From NCBI GenBank assembly GCA_964036295.1, contig OZ038464.1:2918501-2982500 (forward strand): a DNA stretch of 64,000 bases. The letters run 5' to 3'. The notes beneath the pieces were generated by a model. That model ran no database searches. It was not told the DNA's origin and saw only the letters and a program-made list of their open reading frames with translations. A program made the position numbers and the translations under genes. This document shows positions 28,650 to 63,900 of the stretch, one piece after another (the stretch's first letter is position 1; every line of letters starts with the position of its first letter). The stretch comes from Plumapathes pennacea (lineage: Eukaryota > Cnidaria > Anthozoa > Antipatharia > Myriopathidae).

Positions 28650-29291
28650 CTAGGAGGGTTTCCTGATAGTTTCATTGAATTCTGAGATGGTCGAAAAATG
28701 TTGGAATTTTGACAAAATACTAAGGCTATAGCACAGGGTTTTTTGCCGATTTTGGCCAAAAATTGAATTCTCTTGAAACTTTCAGGAAACCTTCCTGGCA
28801 CTATAAGAAGACTTTTTGCAATACATTTGTCTGATGTATCTCCATCCGTCGGCGAGATATAGGAGCTTAAATTTGACTCCTTTCCTCGAAAGGTGTGATG
28901 AATTAATTAGTGCGTGATTTGCTCTAATTTGCTGTAATTTCTCACGACGCGCTGGCTAAAAGTTTACAAAAACTATGCAAACTTATTCGGTATAATCCAG
29001 GAAGGTTTCCTGAAAGTTTCATGCAATTCTGAGATGGTCGAAAATTGTTGGAATTTTGACAAAATACCAAGGCTATAAAACAGTGTTTTTTGCCGATTTT
29101 GGCCAAAAAATGAAAACTCTTGAAACTTTCAGGAAACCTTCCTGTTACTATAAGAAGACTTTCTGCACTACTCTTGCTGTATGTATATCCATCCGTTGGC
29201 GAGGTATAGCAGCACAACCGCTTAAAACTTTTTGAAAAGTGTGATGTTTTTAATTAGTCGATGATTTGCTGTAATTTTTCACGCGCGCGAG
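28650..29291 (-). repeat. Inverted, diverged satellite monomers at the array edge
   Basis: After the left arm of the monomer starting near 28,517, the sequence continues as the reverse complement of the monomer, entered at its right arm (gaattctgagatggtcg from about 28,676). About two minus-oriented monomers follow, with the second clearly more diverged (for example cacaaccgcttaaaac). The orientation switch sits within the internal inverted repeat. Confidence 0.88.
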
Positions 29292-29354
29292 CAGAGGAAG
29301 TTCGAATAGTATCCCAGAATGCTTTGCGAAAGCATATATATTATTGATTTTTTG

Positions 29355-29398
29355 TGACGTCATCTGTCCAGTTGAGCCTCAGCGCAGTTTACGTCATG
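29355..29398 (+). promoter_or_regulatory. CRE-like palindrome upstream of a candidate ATG
   Basis: The palindrome tgacgtca lies at 29,355-29,362, and a GC-richer leader with a second acgtca follows. The first ATG is at 29,396 and opens a 36-39 codon frame starting MAAFRTSFDAK. CRE sites close to start codons are common in animal promoters. No expression evidence is available. Confidence 0.3.
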
Positions 29399-29866
29399 GC
29401 GGCGTTTCGGACTTCTTTTGATGCGAAATCGTCTGTGTTTACCTTTACTCGTCTTGTTTACGTCTATTGTGTTTCAAAAGAAACTTTTAGTGTTTCGATA
29501 AAAGGTTTATCCTGAGTTGTGCTGGTATGCAAGGAATACACTGGAGTTAAGTAGAAAATTTGCCAGAAAGAAGAGTGTGTCTTGTACCAAATGTGTTGGA
29601 AGATAGCTCTTTGGACGACCTATTTGAAGGAGTGAAAAGCCTAGCATTGATTCGGATCAACTGCAGCTGCGACATCACAGTAAGTATCATTGTCTTGTTA
29701 ATCGAGGTCGATTGTTCGGCTGAATAAGTTTGCATTGTGTTTTTGTTTCCAGCGTGTAAATACCGATGACCGCACTCAAGAGTCCAAAGCAGCTCTCATA
29801 TGGGATTTTGACATCCTCAATACAGCGAGAGCTGCTGTTTCTGTTCAAGCGTCCGAGGTGACGAAG
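29396..29866 (+). CDS. Possible multi-exon gene fragment inside the TIR insertion, function unknown
   Basis: An ATG at 29,396 opens a short frame. From 29,552 a second open segment (VENLPERRVCLVPNVLE and onward) runs to a good donor, caca|gtaagt, at 29,690. It resumes in the same phase after ttttgtttccag at 29,753 (RVNTDDRTQESKAALIWDFD and onward) and reaches another donor, gaag|gtgagc, at 29,867. The 29,690-29,752 gap is an intron candidate with good signals. The first join would need a 47-bp intron and is doubtful. I do not recognise the protein. It may be a captured host gene piece or the remains of a transposon gene. Confidence 0.3.
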
Positions 29867-29911
29867 GTGAGCGCAATTGATGAGTTTTGGCACCCGGTTT
29901 ATCTCGGCTAA

Positions 29912-30250
29912 AGCAGTTGCAACTGCACCAATTTTGCACCGCGATCGAAATGCTTGACTGGTCTTACTGCCGATTATCATCCGGCCCAAGTAGATCAAAA
30001 TCTGGACTTGGAAGGACTCAGTTTGCATGATGAAAGTGGAGGTTCATCTCCAGATGAGGAACCAGTCGAGCTATATGCAGAGAGTTTTACTGTTCAGGGT
30101 TCCTATCACGAAGATAGATACCAAAAGGCTTTGTTAAAGTGCAGTGATGCAATACGGAGAAAAGAAGATTTTTCTGTCCGGGTCAAATTTGAACCAGACA
30201 ATATAGAGGACAGGAATGCCACCAAAAATGTATATAATAGTGACCTGTAA
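29912..30250 (+). CDS. Open segment with a possible HIRAN-like tail
   Basis: A frame without an ATG is open from 29,912 to a stop at 30,248-30,250. It has an acidic middle (DESGGSSPDEEPVELY) followed by GSYHEDRYQKALLKCSDAI and KFEPDNIEDRNA. The EPDN-x-x-DRNA pattern resembles the core of HIRAN-like domains seen in many cnidarian uncharacterised and transposon-associated proteins. This is pattern memory only. The frame does not join the upstream exon candidates with a clean acceptor in phase. It may be a terminal exon or a fragment. Confidence 0.35.
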   Translation, partial: SSCNCTNFAPRSKCLTGLTADYHPAQVDQNLDLEGLSLHDESGGSSPDEEPVELYAESFTVQGSYHEDRYQKALLKCSDAIRRKEDFSVRVKFEPDNIEDRNATKNVYNSDL

Positions 30251-31472
30251 GATAAACAGCCTGTATACAAATTATGGTATTTCTGCTTTTAATGTTTATA
30301 AATTATTTAGTGCACACATGTTGACATAAATACACTTCTCTTTGGGTAATCTAATGTACTGGTACCTATTTATATTGTTGGTCCCAGTGAAGAAGAATGG
30401 TATGTCTTTGTTCACTCATAGGACTTACTCTTCTTTGTATCTTTTTTTGCATGTGATCCTACCCTTGATGCAACGAGTAATCAACTGCAGATGTCTTAGG
30501 AGGCACATCAGGCTTTTTTGTCAGTATTCATTCTTCAGTGTACCTCCCAGTTTATTTTAACAATAATAATTATTATCTCCAATAAACATGTTTTTACCGA
30601 ACGTGAGTGTGATTTGTTTGAATGCATGGTACTTTCTTCTAGAGAATGCCACTACTCCTCTGAGTTCAGCTTCAATTTCCTCTTCACCTTCACAACTGAT
30701 ATAAATAATAAAATTAAACAGAGGGAATTAGGTCCTCCCTACTGATTTAGGTTAGGAGGCAAGTTCACTACTGGGCGATGGATACGTTGACGTATTGTTG
30801 TCTGATTTCAAGCAGGAAAGAAGGAACGCCCAGCTGTGAAGACACCAGAATCTCCGCTTGCTGCTCGACGAACATTCTTCCATTCGAAAAAAATTCTGTA
30901 AAAGAGATCACTTAGTTCCATTCTTTGTTTGTTATAAACACACTTCTAGTTGTGGCTTAAAAGACTGCAAATTGCTGCTATATTTCGCGCTGGCGAAGAC
31001 AACCATGTGTTGCATTCAACCACAGAAACAAAAGGTCGATTGAGACGTGACAAGCGATATTGGGATAAAGTCCAAGCCAAATATCTATATTAATTCTGGC
31101 TCACTAAGGGTCACTAGGGTTTGTTTGGAAGACCGTTGCCTTATAAATGAGAAAGTCAATGAATATATGCTAATGCTCGCTGTAAATTCATGAATTCATT
31201 CACCTATACTGTTCATGCATGAAGTCACACATTGTCTGCGGCAAACAATAAATTAACTGTTTTGGATAACGTATCTTGCTAAACTACTTGCTGTATGGGA
31301 AGGACAGAAACAATTTGAAGCAGTGTGAAGTAAGCTCACCCTGATAAGATGTTCCTTCGCCACGCAGAGAGCAGTTGAAAACCGTCCCGCTTCTTCACGT
31401 ACTGACCGCCATTTGCATGGTCGTTTGCGCAAAGCATTCTGAGATTCTGAGAAACTATTCGAACCTCCTCTG

Positions 31473-32400
31473 ACGCGCGGGCTTAAAGTTTACAAAAACT
31501 ATGCAAACTTATTCGGCATAGTCCTAGGAAAGTTTCCTGACAGTTTCATGCGATTCTGAGATGGTTGAAAAATGTTTGAATTTTGACACAGGGTTTTTTT
31601 TGCCGATTTTTGCCAAAAAATTGTAAACTCTTGAAACTTTTAGGAAATCTTCCTGGGACTATAAGAAGACTTTCTGCAATACATTTGCTTTATGTATCAT
31701 CATCCGTTGGCGAGATATAGCAGCAAAACCGCTTAAACTTTGAAAGGTGTGAGGTTTTTAATTATTTGATGATTTGCTCTAATTTCTCATGACGCGCGGG
31801 CTTAAAGTTTACAAAAACTATGCAAACCCGTCGGCATAGTCCCAGGAATATTTCCTGAAAGTTTCATGCGATTCTGAGATGGTCGAAAAATGACCGGATT
31901 TTGACAAAATACTAAGGCTATAGCACAGGGCCCGGTTTTTCAAAGCACGATTAGGCTAATCCTGGATTAGGTCTAAACTTTTTTGTCATTTTTTTTAGCC
32001 TGAAAACGTGAAAGTTTCGTCCACAACGACTTTCTTGATAATTTTTTAAGCTGGAACAAGCTTTCTAATCCATCTTCGAACAAAACCAAGCAGTTTAATC
32101 ACAGAGAGGTCGAGAGAAAGAATTTCGTTAATCTTGGATTAGCTTAATCGACCTTCGAAAAACCGGGCCCTGGGTTTTTTGTTAAAAATTGAAAACTCTT
32201 GAAACTTTTAGGAAACCTTCCTTGCACTATAAGAAGACTCTTTGCAATACATTTGATTTATCTATCTTCATCCGTTGGCGAGATATAGCAGCTTAAATTT
32301 GGCTCCTTTGCGCGATAGGTGTGATGTTTTTTAATTAGGCGATAATTTGCTACAATTTGCTCTAATTTCTCACGGCGCGCGGGCATTTTTTTATCACTTT
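31473..32400 (-). repeat. Diverged inverted satellite copies beyond the insertion
   Basis: Reverse-oriented satellite motifs return after the insertion (acaaaaactatgcaaac, gatatagcagc, ctataagaagact) with many substitutions and indels. A 239-bp MITE interrupts them at 31,930-32,168. Identity is visibly lower than inside the main array. Confidence 0.85.
31930..32168. mobile_element. GCCCGG-type MITE inserted in satellite
   Basis: The element begins gcccggtttttc and ends with its inverted copy gaaaaaccgggc. Subterminal gattaggctaatcctgg and its complement also pair. It interrupts the satellite motif cacagggttttttg. A second copy lies at 63,440-63,676, and older relatives are near 46,577-46,815 and 59,404-59,600. 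No coding capacity is seen. Confidence 0.82.
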
Positions 32401-32790
32401 AAAACTACGCATTTATTTATGTGTAATTTTGACTCAAAATGCCGAATTGTTAGGCGAAGTTTGAAGTATAAATTGCACATTTCAGCACATTTGTTAATTA
32501 TTTGAAACATTGCCTGAAAGTTTCAAGCGCTTCGAATGATTCGCTGAGACATTGTTTTTACTAGGGGCTTAAAATGGCTCGCGCCACTTGCGCCAAAAAG
32601 TTAACTTTTCGTCGAAAATCGGCTTATTTTGCGGGCCAAAAATTTAAATTCTTCGAAACTTTCAGGAAACCTTACTGGGACTATACCGAGACTTCAGGCA
32701 GTATAATTGGCTTATTTTTCATCATTGTTGACGAGATATAACTTTAAAACTACGCAATTGTTTATCTGTAATTTTGACTTGCGGATTCAT
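32400..32790 (-). repeat. Highly diverged outermost satellite remnants
   Basis: Short matches to the inverted monomer persist: cctgaaagtttcaag, gaaactttcaggaaacc, gggactata and gacgagatata. They are separated by unrelated sequence. This is the outermost recognisable edge of the satellite and stops about 125 bp from the GPCR stop codon. Confidence 0.6.
32412..32417 (-). terminator. Candidate polyadenylation signal for the GPCR gene
   Basis: The minus strand reads AATAAA here, about 500 nt downstream of the GPCR stop codon. It lies in diverged satellite-derived sequence. It is the clearest such hexamer I noticed between the stop and the array, but use is unproven. Confidence 0.25.
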
Positions 32791-32913
32791 TGTTACGTTT
32801 GAGTTAAAACAAAAGCTAAACCCTTCCCGAACAAAGCTATTTTGAGTCCTACCACACTACTGGCCTGAAATAAAAATCCAGTAAATAGAAGCCAAAGTCT
32901 TCCACGAGCTGAG

Positions 32914-33939
32914 CTACAGTTGGAACACAATCTTGGAGTGATTTTTACGGCGATATGCAGGTTGTCGGTCGAGAGATCCTTTGTTGGCCCGTTGCACCCT
33001 CTTCCAGTATTGCTGATCTCTTCTGTTTCGTTTCTCCCGATGAGCGACCTTCCTGCAGGTCAAAAGCCTTTTCAGACTTTGTCGAAAGGTCTGGTTTCTA
33101 AAGGAGTACACGATTGGGTTGAGGAAGGAGTTGCTGTAGTGGAGCAGTTTGCTCATGTAGATGAGTGTCTGCGAAGGGCGGCAAAATGAAGATTTGCAGA
33201 AAAAGTAGACGAATATGACGATGTGGAATGGCAACCACGTAAACGCAAACACGACGGTGATAATAATCAGAGTTACCGCCAATCGTTTATCTCTTCTGCT
33301 ACTGTTTGTGCGCCTTGGTCCGAAGGATTTGACGCGGTGCCAAAGAACGGTGTAAAACACACAGATCAGAGTCAGCGAAATAGTAATCGAGAAAATGAGA
33401 AAGTAGACGAACGTTAACTGAGCGACAATGCCAGCTTTCCTGAGAAAATAAATGACAACCAACAGACCTGCCAGAATCCAAGCTGTAACTATGAGAGAGA
33501 TGCTGAAAATCTTTGGAGCGACGCGGTGATACAAAGGACAGACCACTGAGCAAAACCTCTCGACTGCAATAGACACCAGGGTAAAAATGGAGGCAAAACC
33601 AGCAAGAATATCCATGGCGGTAAATGTGTCGTACAAAGTATCTTGCAGAACCAGAGGGTCGGGCACACGCCAAGAGGATACAAGCTGGTAGTTATAGAGA
33701 GGCATTACCACGAGTCCGACAAGAAGATCAGTTGCGGCCAAGCATACAATGAAATGATTCGGCCTTTTACGGAGAAGCTGCCTGTTAGTGAAGAAGACAC
33801 TCAATGCGATTGAGTTAGAGCCGATAACCGCGAGATTCACGCCCACAAACGATATACACCACAAGATTAGGTAAGAGATTTCGTAGCCAGGTGTTGGCGA
33901 TGACTTCAGCGGTCTAAGCGTAGTTGCAGTACTGTTCAT
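32914..33939 (-). CDS. Class A (rhodopsin-like) G protein-coupled receptor, single exon
   Basis: This is an intact 341-residue seven-transmembrane receptor encoded without introns. TM1 spans about 24-50 with N42. TM2 spans 62-84 with LAATD (D71). TM3 ends in the G-protein motif ERF (127-129) in place of DRY. TM4 has W154 and TM5 is about 173-200. TM6 has FAFTWLPF (231-238) in place of CWxP. TM7 has NPIVY (274-278), followed by a helix-8-like FRNQTFRQSLKRLL and a basic tail. An NST glycosylation site is at residue 2. It should sit in the plasma membrane and signal through G proteins. Its ligand is unknown; the family resembles the amine/melatonin-like orphan receptors expanded in cnidarians. 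The usual disulfide cysteine at the top of TM3 is absent (Tyr at the expected place), and the second extracellular loop has no Cys. It lies between the satellite edge and the channel gene and is transcribed in the same direction as the channel. Confidence 0.93.
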   Translation of the reverse strand: MNSTATTLRPLKSSPTPGYEISYLILWCISFVGVNLAVIGSNSIALSVFFTNRQLLRKRPNHFIVCLAATDLLVGLVVMPLYNYQLVSSWRVPDPLVLQDTLYDTFTAMDILAGFASIFTLVSIAVERFCSVVCPLYHRVAPKIFSISLIVTAWILAGLLVVIYFLRKAGIVAQLTFVYFLIFSITISLTLICVFYTVLWHRVKSFGPRRTNSSRRDKRLAVTLIIITVVFAFTWLPFHIVIFVYFFCKSSFCRPSQTLIYMSKLLHYSNSFLNPIVYSFRNQTFRQSLKRLLTCRKVAHREKRNRRDQQYWKRVQRANKGSLDRQPAYRRKNHSKIVFQL

Positions 33940-36900
33940 CTTCTTTCTCTTAGATAAAAAATAATGAAATTGAGATTACAATGACGGTTTTTAAAGTTTT
34001 AACTTTCCCAAATATGCCGCACTGTAATTTGTAAACTAGTATATTCATCTGTGTCAATATAGTCACCTTTGCTCAGCCGTGTAATTAACCCTTTCATTTA
34101 GTGTTGCCACGTTCTATGGTCCAAGTAATAATAATAAAAAAGTGTACCAAAAATATAAACTCCGCTCTATAACAGCATGTAAACTGCTATTGGAAAGAAC
34201 TCATTGAGAGTTTTCATTTGATTGGTTACATATTAGGTTTCTTTTTATAGTTCAACAGTTGAAAGTTCACCAAGCTGAAAAAAATTGCTATTGCCGCAAT
34301 GATTACGTTAAAGTCCGGCAAATTTAGTGTTTCGAGAAAAGTGGTTTGGAAATCTTGAAATTACTGAATATATCATGTTATAAATTCGCTTTGTACATTA
34401 TCACCTTTCTGGTACCCGCACAACCCCCTTACTCCTTGGAGCATTTTCAACCTTAATTTTGGTTTGAAATTGATTCGGCGTCTCTGAAAAGAATGGCCTA
34501 ATTTGCCAATTTTACAACTAATTTTGTTTAAGAGATTAGTCCTTCTACTGCCAAAAGTGAACTTTCCTTGTCGAAATTAAGCTAAGAAATAAAAACATAA
34601 ATCCAATTTGTGGACAGCAACATCTTGAACACTGCTATTAGAATGTACTCATTGAAAGCTTTCATTTCAGCGGTTAAACTTTTAGGTTTCACTTAACAGC
34701 CCAGGAGTTGAAGTTTTTATAGGTTGGGTCAAAACAAAATACAGTCGAATACAGCTATTTTGAAGTCCCACGGGCCATGAAAAAAAGTTCGAGATATCCG
34801 GGTTTAGAAATGCACAAGGGAATCAAATGACCAAATAAATCCAAGGGGATTCGGCTTAACTTCGAATTAACCGAGTTCGACATAGCGCGGTTCGGCTGTA
34901 GTGATGTAACCTTCACTCCTTTTTAGTCGCTCAGCGATAACGGTCCATGCATTGCTATAAGAATATACTCATTTAGATGTTTCATCTGAAAGGTCACATC
35001 TTTAGGTTTCATTTCATAGTTCACTTCAAGATTGTTTTAGTTTAAAGCAAATTCGTCTGAGGATCAAATGCGTTTAGTTCACCCACAATATCATGCAATA
35101 TCATCAGCAACATCAAATATTATTCACTCACCCGCAAACACAGGGCCGCGAGCACTGGAAAATAAATCAAACAAGAGTATAAGTAAAACCCCTGGATGAG
35201 TTACTATCTGCGGCCACAATGATTTTTGTCAAAGTATTTTCAACGCTTGAATTGTAAACACGACAGCTTTAGAGTGTATTAAATATGCATAACTTTCAAC
35301 GACTACATGTAGATCTATACGTATTCAAATTGCTTTTGAGCAAGAGCGAGGGCCAAATTGTATAATAAACCAAAAAATGACTTAAAGACGTTTTAAAATG
35401 TTAATTAGAATATTTAGCAAAAATTGCTCGAAGGTTAACTTTTTGTGGCGATCTGAGATTGGATGTTGCCGCTTAATTATTATTAGTGAAACTGAAGCTT
35501 TGAAACAAGTGGAAGCATATTCCTTTCCCGGCAGGTGCAATTCACACAATATCCATGTGACAATTTTACGAAGACTAACTGCCCTGACAGATCATATGAA
35601 TTTTTTTTCTTGAAATGCTCTTTTTCAAACTGAGACCCTAAGTTATTTCAGAAAAAAAAAATTTTTCACCGCGTAACATGCCTTAATTATTTTGACAAAC
35701 TCAAATCTTACATACCAATCTGCAATGAGCCGAAGGCTTTTTGTATTCAAATTTCCTGTAGTTCTCGTATTTTGCGAAGGGCACGAAACGACTCAATTCC
35801 GTAGCGTAAAAAAAAAGGGTATTAAAGAAACAACATAATTCATCGGACATTTATTATCAGCCAGCTAGAAACATAAAGAAGCGCAATTAATGTAAATACC
35901 TTATTTGGAGTCTTCTGTCTTTGAACGATAACACAGCAAAGTTGTAGATATTTCTCGGAGGTCAGTGATGTCTGGCACTGATATCTTCTCGCCACATTCG
36001 CTTTAAAAGGTTCCACAGAATATTTCCGAAGCACTGCGACGAGTCAAACTGTCTTATACCTACCTCCGGCCTATGTTATTTTATGCAATAACTGTATATT
36101 GTAATTAAGCCCCTATTATTGACTCAACAAAACGTTAGTCTTCCACCAAGGTGTGATAATGACAGCCACAATACAATTCGTTAAGCTATTCCCACTTCGG
36201 CGGAAAAGACAGAAAAAAACCCTGTAGACCAGCATGTTTCTAATTACTCTATTTCAATTTCATTAGCAACTCTTTGTTAAAATCGTTTTTAGTCCCCGTT
36301 GTCAGCCCCTGAAACCCATCGCCAATTTTTTCTCGTCTGTCGTATGAGAGACAATACTGGTTACTGTTTAGCATGATTTTCGAACATATCAGCGAAAACT
36401 TTGCTTCGTGGCTCCAAAACATAGTCCGCATATTTCCCATTTGTTTTTTTTTTTTTACGAATTAAAGATTACAGATTATTATTCCTTACAGGACATAAAC
36501 TCGCTGTCTATCAAAACACACTTTATGTCACATTTCCTTGAATACAAAAAGCTCTGACCTTCAATTTCAGCCGAAGTGGAAAAATTATTTGATTAGTAAA
36601 GCAAAGTTTGATATGTCATGGCTACCGTCATTGTGTTAAGGGGCATATAATAAGCTCGACAGCATCCAATAAAAAGCTTGCATCCCAACCCTTATTTCTT
36701 ATTCAAAACTTGTCTTCATTTATCGAGCTTTGCCTGATTATGAGCGAATTTCTCTGCGTTTTCAAAATCTTTCAACGCCTTGTTTCTCCATTCAAAATTT
36801 ACTTTTACAATGAAACATTTAAAACTATTCAACAAGAACATGACCATTGTTATCAGGAAGAGGCTGTAGTCGTCGAAAGCTTTCTATTTCTTTCTTTTTT

Positions 36901-37488
36901 CTTTTCTTTTTTTTTTTTTGGCTGCTTCAAATGTACCCTTGGGATTAAAAGGGTCATTACCATCGTCTGATACTTTAAGATACACGACTAAGATAACTAA
37001 AAGCTAATTGATCCAATTCAAGTTTCGGTAATTTTTAATTCCAAGGTCATTGTGCAAGAAACCAGACAGAAAATAAAAGCAACTGAGACGTCAAATCTGC
37101 GCAATTCTCCACTGAATATCTGCTCTAATTGTAATCACTGTTGCTAAGACTAAAAATTTAGACTATATTTAAAGTTCAAGTTCAATGCTATTGCATAAAG
37201 GATCGAGGAAATGAAGACTAGAAAGAGTCCAAAAATGAGATAGAATAATAATGTAATTTTAGCGTCTAGAGACTTTGTTGTCGCAAATCAGTTTCAAATT
37301 TTATACTCCATCTGTGAAGTCTACTACATGCAAAACAAAATTAAAAGGTCTAAAGTTTTTCCTCAGCGAAATTTTCGTGTGGTGTGCACCTCCAATAATT
37401 TCAATGCAGATTCGAAAAAAAAAAAAAAAAAGAAACGTCACAAAAACACGAAGAAAAAAAAAATACACAAAATATACCAAATAGCAGC
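33940..37488. other. Intergenic region between GPCR and channel gene
   Basis: No supported gene is visible. The stretch is AT-rich and has short frames without domain signal or splice context. It contains three diverged copies of the roughly 90-bp dispersed repeat (near 34,165, 34,610 and 34,945), a T-run at 36,442-36,456 and A-runs at 37,416-37,431 and 37,453-37,462. The GPCR promoter must lie at its left end, but no convincing core motif is seen. Confidence 0.6.
34165..35033. repeat. Three old copies of a ~90-bp dispersed repeat
   Basis: The segments at about 34,165-34,262, 34,610-34,705 and 34,945-35,033 share the pattern ctgctatt-agaa-tactcatt-a-agctttcattt, then ttaggtttca and a tag/cagg-gttgaagt end. 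The same family appears in two copies at 45,228-45,395, once at 46,848-46,942, and as a tandem trio at 54,597-54,868 in the opposite orientation. Confidence 0.65.
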
Positions 37489-37494
37489 TTTATT
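37489..37494 (-). terminator. Candidate polyadenylation signal of the channel gene
   Basis: The minus strand reads AATAAA about 456 nt past the stop codon at 37,950. It is followed by a T-rich stretch on the transcript strand (37,451-37,463), as expected for a cleavage site. It is the best-placed hexamer I noticed. Confidence 0.4.
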
Positions 37495-37949
37495 TTCTCA
37501 GTAACGATTTGACATGTAGGTATGAAATCCAATGACTTTGGTTCGGAAAGTTCGAGTGATAGGGTACAATAACCATGACTGTCAATGACAGAACAAGTTC
37601 AAACTTCTTGTTAGACAACTACGAGTCCGTGGATATAGCAAATCAATGCACGTCCTTTGAAATATGCAGACATGCATGTGGATATATTATTCGTTCAAAT
37701 AACCACGACTTTGAAAAAACCTTGATTCACAAAAAATGGACGAAGTATAGCATGTAGCTTAACATACATTCTTTGTGTTTCTTTATCCAAAAAAGAAAAA
37801 AAGAAAAAGAAAAAAAAAAACAGTTTTACAAATTTACGAAACGCGGTCAAGTAACTCAGTCAAATAACTTAAGGTATACGGTACCAACCTGTAAGAATCC
37901 ATCAGTAAAAACAAAACACAAACAGTCAAACATCAGCAAATATCTTGAG

Positions 37950-63390
<25,441 letters not shown>

Positions 63391-63439
63391 CTGAAAAAAA
63401 TAACAATCAATTTTAGTCTGTGTATGAATCAACTCCAGG

Positions 63440-63676
63440 GCCCGGTTTTTCGAAAGTCGATTAAGCTAATCCAGGATTAACGAAATTCTTTCTCTCAACC
63501 TCTCTGCCAATAAACTGCTGGGTTTTGTTCGAAGACGGATTAGAAAGCTTGTTCCAGCTTAAAACGTTATCAAGAAAGCCGTTGTGGCCGAAACTTTCAC
63601 GTTTTCAGGCTAAAAAATGACAAGAAAGTTTAGACCTAATCCAGGATTAGCCTAATCGCGCTTTGAAAAACCGGGC
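63440..63676. mobile_element. GCCCGG-type MITE with CCAGG target duplication
   Basis: It begins gcccggtttttcgaaag and ends ctttgaaaaaccgggc. The 5-bp flank ccagg is present on both sides (63,435-63,439 and 63,677-63,681). Subterminal taatccaggatta pairs at both ends. It has no coding capacity. This is the cleanest copy of the family in the window. Confidence 0.88.
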
Positions 63677-63689
63677 CCAGGTGATCGCC

Positions 63690-63900
63690 GCAAAAACACG
63701 TTTTTCGGCCGTGCGGTCACATTATTTTTGAGTCAGCGGTCAATGCACAAAACCGTGGATTCAAGTGCAGATTTCGTAGTTTAACGTAATACTTGAAAAA
63801 AAACTTTTAAGTTAAGCCAAGAAACTCAAGTCCGGACTCGATGCTAAACTACAAGCTGAATGTTAGCTTTGCTCTGAAAAAGGAAAGGCGCTCAAACTAC
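63690..63900. repeat. Dispersed ~330-bp repeat family, copy 3, reversed
   Basis: The phrases tttgagtcagcggtcaatgc and caagtgcagatttcgtagtt are the reverse complement of the right half of the copy at 53,880-54,215. The remaining bases to 64,000 contain no recognised exon. Confidence 0.65.

Larger units (their letters stand above)
1..28650 (+). repeat. 348-bp satellite DNA array, about 82 tandem monomers
   Basis: The same 347-348 bp unit recurs head to tail: a unit beginning caaattagagcaaatcacgc starts at 1, 349, 697 and 1045 and continues to 28,517. The 347-bp units usually lack one A in the motif gtcaaatttaag. Most differences between units are single substitutions shared by subsets of monomers, as expected from unequal exchange or gene conversion. 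The array is cut by the left window edge, so its true size is unknown. Short open frames of 60-116 codons occur in some monomers, but they depend on one-base indels in an A-run and stop at monomer boundaries, so I do not call genes here. The unit is not one I recognise from a named satellite family. Confidence 0.97.
29292..31472. mobile_element. 2.2-kb TIR insertion in the satellite edge, hAT-like by termini
   Basis: Non-satellite DNA starts with cagaggaagttcgaatag at 29,292 and ends with its imperfect inverted copy ctattcgaacctcctctg at 31,472. The TIRs extend inward over a second matching block (agaatgctttgcg on the left and its complement at about 31,430). Diverged minus-oriented satellite resumes on both sides. 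The cagag termini are like those of hAT elements, which make 8-bp target duplications. The flanks (cgcgcgag and acgcgcgg) are GC-alternating, so the exact duplication cannot be fixed. No transposase is recognisable, so it is either non-autonomous or a host segment bounded by TIRs. It contains a promoter-like start region and splice-flanked open segments. Confidence 0.6.

Noticed and set aside
1-28650. Regularly spaced repeats resembling a CRISPR array
   Set aside because: The whole 348-bp unit is repeated with no unique spacers, and the genome is eukaryotic. It is satellite DNA.
33223-33683. Overlapping frames of 64-124 codons on both strands
   Set aside because: They are alternate-frame shadows of the intact GPCR.
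36608-36970. 120-codon frame in the intergenic region
   Set aside because: It ends in a phenylalanine-rich run from a pyrimidine tract and shows no domain, codon bias or splice context.
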